Positions 58,725 through 64,000 of a stretch of DNA of 64,000 nt are shown in pieces. Position numbers and translations under genes: made by a program. The stretch's first letter is position 1, and the number at the start of each line of letters is the position of its first letter. This stretch comes from an uncultured Oscillospiraceae bacterium (GTDB lineage: Bacteria > Bacillota > Clostridia > Oscillospirales > Oscillospiraceae), in NCBI GenBank assembly GCA_910587345.1, contig CAJUKH010000038.1, positions 62,001 through 126,000 on the forward strand, in the 5' to 3' direction. A model generated the notes under the pieces. It had not been told where the DNA came from, did no database searches, and saw only the letters and a list, made by a program, of their open reading frames with translations.

Positions 58725-61154
58725 TTACCGGTGGCTGACCTTCCAGATATGGTCGGCGTATTCCGCCACCGAGCGGTCGGCGGCGAAGATGCCCGAGCGG
58801 GCGATGTTGAGAAGGCTCATTCTGTTCCAGAGTTTTTTGTCCAGATAGGTCCGGCCCGCCAGAGCCTGAGCCGAGCGGTAGCTTTCAAAGTCGGCCAACA
58901 GGAAGTAGGGGTCGGCGGGGCTGCCCTGACCGGAGAGCAGGCTCCGGGCCAGATCGGAGTAGCTGACATGGTCGTCAAAGCCGGCGGAGAGCTGGTCGAT
59001 GACCGACTTGAGGGCGGGGTTTTGCATGTAGTACTCGTAGGGGCTGTACCCCCGGCGGCGCATCTCTTCCACCTCGTCGGCCTTGAGGCCGAAAAGGAAG
59101 ATGTTTTCGTTCCCCAGCACCTGATGCATCTCCACATTGGCGCCGTCCAGAGTGCCGATGGTGAGGGCGCCGTTCATCATGAACTTCATGTTGCCCGTGC
59201 CGCTGGCCTCCTTGCCGGCGGTGGAGATCTGCTCGGAAATTTCGCTGGCGGGCATCAACAGCTCGGCCATGGAGACCCGGTAATTTTCCAGGAAAAAGAC
59301 CTGGAGCTTATCTTTACAGGCCGGGTCGTTGTTTACCGTGTGGGCCAGAGAATTGATCAGGTGGATGATCTCCTTGGCCATGGCGTAGCCGGGCGCGGCC
59401 TTGGCCCCGAAGAGGTAGGTCTTGGGGGTGGGGAGGAAATCGGGGTCTTCGTGGAGTTTTTGACGGAGATAGATGATGTGCAGCACGTTGAGAAGCTGCC
59501 GCTTGTACTCGTGGAGCCGCTTGGCCTGCACGTCAAAGATGGCGTCGGTGTTCAGAACGATGCCGCTTTCCCGCTTGGCCCAGGCGGCGAACTTCTCTTT
59601 GTTGGCCTTTTTGATGGCGGCCAGCCGCTCCAGCACGGCGGCGTCATCGGCGTATTTTTCCAGCGTTTTCAGGGCCTGGGGCTGAAGAAGGTACTTGTCC
59701 CCGCCGCAGCAGTCCCGGATGAGGGCGTCCAGCTGGGGATTCACCTCGCTGAGCCAGCGGCGGTGGTCCACGCCGTTGGTCACATTCTGGAACTTCTGAG
59801 GGAAGAGCTGGTAGGCGTCATGGAACACATCGTTTTTCAGTATCTCACTGTGAAGGGCGGAGACTCCGTTGACGGCGGAGCAGGCGCAGATACACAGATT
59901 GGCCATGCGGCACTGGCCGCCCCAGAGGATGGCCATCTTCTCCACCCGGCCCATATCCCCGTGGGTGGCTTCCATCAGCTGGTTCTGATACCGGCCGGAG
60001 ATCTCCAGAATGATTTGCCAGATACGGGGCAGCAGTTCTTCTATCAGGTCCTGGGGCCACCGCTCCAGCGCTTCGGCCAGAACGGTGTGGTTGGTGTAGG
60101 CAAAGCTGCGGCTGGTGATGAACCAGGCGTCGTCCCAGCTGTACCCCTCCTCATCCAGAAGGATGCGCATCAGCTCCGGGATGGCCAGAGTGGGGTGGGT
60201 GTCGTTGATCTGCAGAATATGTTTTTCGTGGAAGTTGCGAAGGGTGCCGTACTCGCTTTTATGCTTGCGGCAGATGGACTGGACCGTGGCGGAGGAGAAG
60301 AAGTACTGCTGCTTGAGCCGCAGGGACTTGCCCTCCCGGTGGTTGTCAGCGGGGTAGAGCTGTTTGGAGATGATCTCGGCGTTGGCCTGCCGCTCCATGG
60401 CCTTGAGGTATTCCCCCCGGTTGAAGAAGTTCAGGTCCACCGGCTCAGCGCTCTGGGCCTCCCACAGCCGCAGAACGTTGCCCTGCTCGGTACCGTAGCC
60501 GGCAATTTGCATATCCCGGGGCACCGCCAGCACGGTGGTATAGCCGGTGTGCTGGATGGAGTGGGAGCCGTCGGGATTCCACACATCCTCCACCTTGCCG
60601 CCGAAGCGGACCTGCTCGGCCTTATCCATGTGGGTGATGAGCCAGGTGGAACCAAGTTTCATCCAGTTGTCGGGCAGCTCCTCCTGCCTGCCGTCGATGA
60701 TCTTCTGTTTGAAGAAGCCCAGCTCGTAGCAGATGGAGTAGCCGGTGATGGGGATGTTCAGGGTGGTGGCGGCATCCAGATAGCAGGCGGCCAGCCGGCC
60801 CAGACCGCCGTTGCCGAAGCCGGCGTCCGGCTCCTCCTCAAAAAGATCGGCGGCCTGGAAGCCAAGGGCCTCCACCGCCTCGGTCAAGGGCTGGATCAGG
60901 TCCAGGTTATAGGCGTTTTTCCGCAGGGAACGACCCATGAGAAACTCCATGGACAGGTAATGGACCCGCCGGCCGTGGGCGCTTCGGACCTGCTCGGCGG
61001 TTTTGATGTGCCGCTCGGCAATGATGTCCCGGACCACCAGGGCGCAGGATTGGAACATCTGCTCGGCGGTGGCCTCGGACACGTCCCGGCCATAGTTGCG
61101 GCGGAGCTTTCCGGTGATCAGCCCGGTCAGTTCCTGTTTGGTGTACTTATGCAA
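58725..61154 (-). CDS. glgP: glycogen/starch phosphorylase
   Basis: PLP-dependent phosphorolysis of alpha-1,4-glucan to glucose 1-phosphate, 809 residues (family about 800-840). Signatures include HGRRVHYLSMEFLMGRSL, EEEPDAGFGNGGLGRLAACYLDA, THPTLAIPELMRILLDEEG, and the PLP-lysine block EASGTGNMKFMMNGALTIGTLDGANVE near the C-terminus. No secretion signal is present. Its own promoter lies 50 bases upstream. The synthase glgA is on the same strand beyond the divergent CarD gene, and the phosphosugar mutase at the left edge could use its product. Confidence 0.97.
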   Translation of the reverse strand: MHKYTKQELTGLITGKLRRNYGRDVSEATAEQMFQSCALVVRDIIAERHIKTAEQVRSAHGRRVHYLSMEFLMGRSLRKNAYNLDLIQPLTEAVEALGFQAADLFEEEPDAGFGNGGLGRLAACYLDAATTLNIPITGYSICYELGFFKQKIIDGRQEELPDNWMKLGSTWLITHMDKAEQVRFGGKVEDVWNPDGSHSIQHTGYTTVLAVPRDMQIAGYGTEQGNVLRLWEAQSAEPVDLNFFNRGEYLKAMERQANAEIISKQLYPADNHREGKSLRLKQQYFFSSATVQSICRKHKSEYGTLRNFHEKHILQINDTHPTLAIPELMRILLDEEGYSWDDAWFITSRSFAYTNHTVLAEALERWPQDLIEELLPRIWQIILEISGRYQNQLMEATHGDMGRVEKMAILWGGQCRMANLCICACSAVNGVSALHSEILKNDVFHDAYQLFPQKFQNVTNGVDHRRWLSEVNPQLDALIRDCCGGDKYLLQPQALKTLEKYADDAAVLERLAAIKKANKEKFAAWAKRESGIVLNTDAIFDVQAKRLHEYKRQLLNVLHIIYLRQKLHEDPDFLPTPKTYLFGAKAAPGYAMAKEIIHLINSLAHTVNNDPACKDKLQVFFLENYRVSMAELLMPASEISEQISTAGKEASGTGNMKFMMNGALTIGTLDGANVEMHQVLGNENIFLFGLKADEVEEMRRRGYSPYEYYMQNPALKSVIDQLSAGFDDHVSYSDLARSLLSGQGSPADPYFLLADFESYRSAQALAGRTYLDKKLWNRMSLLNIARSGIFAADRSVAEYADHIWKVSHR

Positions 61155-61202
61155 GAAGAGTCACTCCATTTCGGTAAAATCAGCAAAAGAAAGGGCCGTT
61201 TC

Positions 61203-61231
61203 ATCTTAACACAGCGGGCCTTGACTGTCAA
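61203..61231 (-). promoter_or_regulatory. sigma-A-type promoter for glgP
   Basis: Perfect TTGACA (61231-61226), a 17-base spacer and TAAGAT (61208-61203). Confidence 0.8.
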
Positions 61232-61318
61232 ATCAGAGCATCCCGGAGAGGTTTGTCCTGCGGCGGGATATGGGCATTTTGCCCGCTGGGATGAAGGCAT
61301 TTTTGTGGAAAAGTCCCT

Positions 61319-61348
61319 TTGAAGCCTTCTGGGGATGTATGATAAAAT
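61319..61348 (+). promoter_or_regulatory. promoter for the CarD-family gene
   Basis: TTGAAG (61319-61324), an 18-base spacer and TAAAAT (61343-61348), 28 bases before the ATG. Confidence 0.6.
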
Positions 61349-61375
61349 AAGATATATGATGGGAGGTGTGCGGTG

Positions 61376-61885
61376 ATGTTTCAGGTCGGGGAGTATGTGG
61401 TCTGCGGCAGCAGGGCCGTTTGCAGGGTGGAGGCCATAGGGCCGCTGCGGTTCAAAGAGTGCGGCGGGGGAGAATACTACATCCTGTGCCCTCCCTTTAC
61501 CAGCAGCGAGGAGAAGATCTATGTGCCGGTGGATACCGCCCTGCCCATCCGGCGGATCGTGACCGGGCGGGAGGCACTGGAGGCCCTGTGCTGTCTGGAG
61601 GAGGCAGGGGAGGGGCCGGGAGCGGAAAATCCCCGGATGCCGCTGGAGCGTTACAAAGAGATGCTTTCCTCCTGTGATATCAGGGAGGAATTGAAGCTGT
61701 TTAGGGAGCTGTACCGGAAGGAACAGGGGACCGGAGAGGGCAGAAAGCGACTGACCCAGGCCGATGTGACATACTATAAGCTGGCGGAGCGGCTTTTATG
61801 TGATGAATTTTCCCTTGCGCTGGGGGAGACCTGGGAGCGTGTCATGGAGCGGCTCTATGATGCGGTATCCGGCCGAAGGGGGTAA
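61376..61885 (+). CDS. CarD-family transcription regulator
   Basis: A 169-residue protein with an N-terminal RNA-polymerase-interacting Tudor-like domain: FQVGEYVVCGSRAVCRVEAIG, then GEYYILCPPFTSSEEKIYVPVD. A helical C-terminal part follows (MPLERYKEMLSSCDIREELKLFRELYRKEQ, TQADVTYYKLAERLLCDEFSLALGE) that in CarD/CdnL contacts promoter DNA at the -10 junction. The ATG at 61376 follows GGGAGG by 9 bases; a GTG one codon earlier is also possible. It lies between glgP and glgA but is transcribed oppositely, so no operon link to glycogen genes is implied. Confidence 0.88.
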   Translation: MFQVGEYVVCGSRAVCRVEAIGPLRFKECGGGEYYILCPPFTSSEEKIYVPVDTALPIRRIVTGREALEALCCLEEAGEGPGAENPRMPLERYKEMLSSCDIREELKLFRELYRKEQGTGEGRKRLTQADVTYYKLAERLLCDEFSLALGETWERVMERLYDAVSGRRG

Positions 61886-61933
61886 AAACAAACGCCTGCT
61901 TCAGCCGGAAGAGGGCCGGAAACGGGTCAAAAA

Positions 61934-62000
61934 GCCGGGCAAAAGATGCTGTTTTGGAGGGATCTCCTTGCAAAAAACAGGCTTTTGCCCGGCATTTTTA
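61934..62000. terminator. long-loop terminator between the CarD gene and glgA
   Basis: A 12-base-pair stem GCCGGGCAAAAG/CTTTTGCCCGGC (61934-61945 with 61982-61993) followed by ATTTTTA, between two convergent stops. Confidence 0.65.
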
Positions 62001-62006
62001 TGTCTG

Positions 62007-63443
62007 CTATGTCCCGGAGACCCAGCCGTAGACCTCCTCATACTGCTTTGCCGAGGCATCCCAGGAAAAGTCGGCGGTCATGGCGTTTTGCTGGAGCTGT
62101 TTCCAGGCCTTGGGGTCGGCGTGGTACAGCTCCACCGCCTGACGGGTGACCCAGACCATGTCACCTTTATCTACATTTGTAAAAGTAAAGCCGGTGCCCT
62201 CCCCGGTAAACTTGTTCCAGGGCTGTACAGAGTCCTTCAGCCCGCCAGTCTCCCGGACGATGGGCAGTGTGCCGTAGCGCATGGCGATCATCTGGGAAAG
62301 GCCGCAGGGTTCAGATACCGAGGGCATGAGGAACAAATCGGCGCCGCCGTAGATGGCGGTGGAGACGGCGTCGGAGTACATGATCTGGGCGGAGAACCGG
62401 CCCGGATACTGCCATGCGGCGGCACGGAAGGCCTCCTCATACCGCCACTCTCCGGTGCCGAGGACCACCATCTGGGCTCCGGTGGCCATAAGCTCAGGCA
62501 GGGCGTCCACCACCAGATCAAAGCCCTTGTGGGGGACCAGACGGGAGACGCAGCCGATGACGGGGACGTTGGGGTCCATAGTCAGCCCCGCCAGCGCCTG
62601 CAAAGCGGCTTTGCAGTCCTTTTTCCCCTTGAGCTGTCTGGCGTTGAAGAGCCGGGGCAGCCGCTGGTCCCGCCAGGGGTCGTAACGCCCCACATCGATG
62701 CCGTTGAGGATGCCCCGCAGCTTGTGGGCGTTGTCGGCGATGACCCCGGCCAGACCGTGAGCATAGAAATCGTAACGGATCTCCTGAGCATAGGTGGGGG
62801 AGACGGTGGTCACATAGTCGGCGGCGTAGATGCCGCCTTTCATCAGGTTGATATCCCCATAGTAGGAGAGCATCCTCTCGTGGAAATAGCCGCCCGGCAG
62901 GCCAAAGAGGTCGGTCAGAAGGTCCCGGCCGTAGCGGCCCTGATATTCGATGTTATGGATGGTGAAAACGCTTCTGGCTCCCATCAGCTCGGGCACCCGC
63001 TGCCGCTCTTCCAGAAGATAGATGGGCACAAGGGCGGTCTGCCAGTCGTTGCAGTGGATGACGTCGGGGGAGAAGCCCAGATGGCCGGGGGATTCGATGA
63101 CCGCACGGGAGAAAAAGGCGAACCGCTCGGCATCGTCATAGTGGCCGTAAATGCCGCTTCGCTTGAAATAGTATTCGTTGTCCACGAAGTAGTAGGTGAC
63201 CCCGTCCCGTTTCAGTTCAAAGATGCCGCAGTAGGGAGTCCGCCAGGCCAGATGGACGCTGAAATTTTGCAGATAGGTCATCTGTGCCCGCCAGTCTTTT
63301 CCGATGCCCTCGTAGAGAGGGAGCATGACCCGCACGTCATGACCCAGCCGGGCCAGAGCCTGAGGGAGAGAGCCGGCCACGTCGGCCAGCCCGCCGGACT
63401 TGATAAAGGGAGCGACTTCGGATGAGGCAAAGAGGATGTTCAT
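62007..63443 (-). CDS. glgA: glycogen synthase (ADP-glucose type)
   Basis: GT5 glycosyltransferase extending alpha-1,4-glucan from ADP-glucose, 478 residues (family 470-490). The N-terminal ADP-glucose motif KSGGLADVAGSLP starts at residue 15. Other blocks are DVIHCNDWQTALVP, FTIHNIEYQG, CVSRLVPHKGFDLV and the C-terminal ADLFLMPSVSEPCGLSQMIAMRYGTLPIVRETGGLKDSV. GGGAGG precedes the ATG, 39 bases after the M3 peptidase gene, with which it may share a transcript. glgB and glgC are not in the window. Confidence 0.97.
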   Translation of the reverse strand: MNILFASSEVAPFIKSGGLADVAGSLPQALARLGHDVRVMLPLYEGIGKDWRAQMTYLQNFSVHLAWRTPYCGIFELKRDGVTYYFVDNEYYFKRSGIYGHYDDAERFAFFSRAVIESPGHLGFSPDVIHCNDWQTALVPIYLLEERQRVPELMGARSVFTIHNIEYQGRYGRDLLTDLFGLPGGYFHERMLSYYGDINLMKGGIYAADYVTTVSPTYAQEIRYDFYAHGLAGVIADNAHKLRGILNGIDVGRYDPWRDQRLPRLFNARQLKGKKDCKAALQALAGLTMDPNVPVIGCVSRLVPHKGFDLVVDALPELMATGAQMVVLGTGEWRYEEAFRAAAWQYPGRFSAQIMYSDAVSTAIYGGADLFLMPSVSEPCGLSQMIAMRYGTLPIVRETGGLKDSVQPWNKFTGEGTGFTFTNVDKGDMVWVTRQAVELYHADPKAWKQLQQNAMTADFSWDASAKQYEEVYGWVSGT

Positions 63444-63482
63444 GGTGACCTCCCGGATACATGAAAGTGGGTGGAAAGGGGG

Positions 63483-64000
63483 TTACAGGATGCCGGTCAG
63501 GTCATAGGCCGCCAGCCACCGGCCGGCCTTTTCGCAGACGGCCTGAAGGCAATGAGGCTCAAAGGGGCTTTCCAGCCCGGCGTTTTCCAGAAGACGGATG
63601 AAGGTCTCGCTGCCCCCCTGACGGGTGTAGGCCAGGTATTTCTCCCAAGCGGCAGGCCGGTCCTCCTGAAGCATGGCCCAGAATTGCAGCGCCACCGTCT
63701 GGGCCAGACAGTAGTCAATGTAGTAAAAGGGGCTGGAGTAGATATGGTGCTGCCGCTGCCAGCCCTGCCCCTCGGCGTAGAAGGGGATGTCCCCGTCCAG
63801 CTTCATCCAGGGCATATACACCCCCAAAAGTTCCTTCCAGACCCCGTGGCGCTGGGCGGGGGTCATATCGGGACGGGCATAGACCTCATGCTGGAAATGG
63901 TCCACCAGCGTGCCGTAGGGGATGAAGGTGAGGGCGGCGGCCAGATGGCTGTACCGGAACTTCCGGGCATCGGGGCCGAAGAAGCCCTCTGCCCAGGGCC
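63483..64000 (-). CDS. M3-family oligoendopeptidase (PepF-like), 5' end cut by window edge
   Basis: The last 172 or so residues of a thimet-type zinc metallopeptidase that cleaves short peptides in the cytosol. The C-terminal signature is RYSHLAAALTFIPYGTLVDHFQHEVY, followed by WKELLGVYMPWMKLDGDIPF and GQGWQRQHHIYSSPFYYIDYCLAQTVALQFW, which line the substrate cleft. The HExxH zinc motif lies further upstream, outside the window. The family is usually 560-600 residues. It could help degrade peptides brought in by transporters such as the opp system at 38-44 kb, though nothing links them directly. Confidence 0.9.
   Translation of the reverse strand, partial: PWAEGFFGPDARKFRYSHLAAALTFIPYGTLVDHFQHEVYARPDMTPAQRHGVWKELLGVYMPWMKLDGDIPFYAEGQGWQRQHHIYSSPFYYIDYCLAQTVALQFWAMLQEDRPAAWEKYLAYTRQGGSETFIRLLENAGLESPFEPHCLQAVCEKAGRWLAAYDLTGIL

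Noticed and set aside
58701..61322. Long plus-strand open frame (873 codons) across glgP
   Set aside because: Antisense shadow of glycogen phosphorylase, with no ribosome site and low-complexity Gly/His/Val content.

Overview
The window looks like chromosome from a GC-rich Bacillota, most likely an Oscillospiraceae-type gut anaerobe. The support is strong AGGAGG ribosome sites, TTGACA/TATAAT-type promoters, RNase J, a lysine riboswitch, tmRNA with SmpB, many GTG/TTG starts and a class of intergenic repeat. The lineage is an inference from gene style, not a database result.

Layout. 1-5.3 kb: end of a phosphosugar mutase gene, a repeat cluster, then a minus-strand group (GNAT, WalJ-like hydrolase, RlmH) behind murA. 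5.4-12.3 kb: a hybrid histidine kinase, tmRNA with a tandem-repeat upstream flank, cyclophilin, a membrane protein, smpB, a second repeat cluster and a small hypothetical gene. 12.4-27.4 kb: one plus-strand operon of contractile-tail phage genes of PBSX (xkd) type, in the order TerS, TerL, portal, protease, cement, capsid, connectors, sheath, tube, frameshifted tail chaperone, short unknown, LysM, baseplate. It has no integrase, repressor, replication, lysis, tail-fibre or recognisable tape-measure gene, and housekeeping genes flank it on both sides. It could be a defective prophage, a tailocin-like element or a gene transfer agent. 27.6-34.2 kb: recG, amidohydrolase, DHFR-like, MBL hydrolase, and a MarR/Ntn-hydrolase pair.

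34.2-45.5 kb: a minus-strand locus for murein-peptide use, comprising an L-Ala-D/L-Glu epimerase-like enzyme, OppABCDF-type transporter, LD-carboxypeptidase, a class-A serine hydrolase and an NlpC/P60 endopeptidase. A sigma-A promoter, a clear lysine riboswitch and an intrinsic terminator precede it. This suggests that lysine limitation opens uptake and cleavage of wall peptides, which would supply diaminopimelate or lysine.

45.5-64 kb: WYL regulator, an AT-rich patch, ArsC/Spx-like and DUF1653 genes, a nucleotidyltransferase/degenerate phosphohexomutase fusion, a large repeat cluster, RNase J behind a structured leader, GRAM-like and membrane proteins, a flavodoxin-like reductase, an XRE mini-operon, and glycogen genes (glgP, glgA) around a CarD-family regulator. 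A partial M3 peptidase gene runs off the right edge.

Five clusters of modular non-coding repeats (about 1.2-1.7, 11.0-12.0, 15.2-16.9, 37.3-37.7 and 50.5-51.7 kb) all lie in the same orientation, whatever the direction of neighbouring genes. One of them splits the phage operon.
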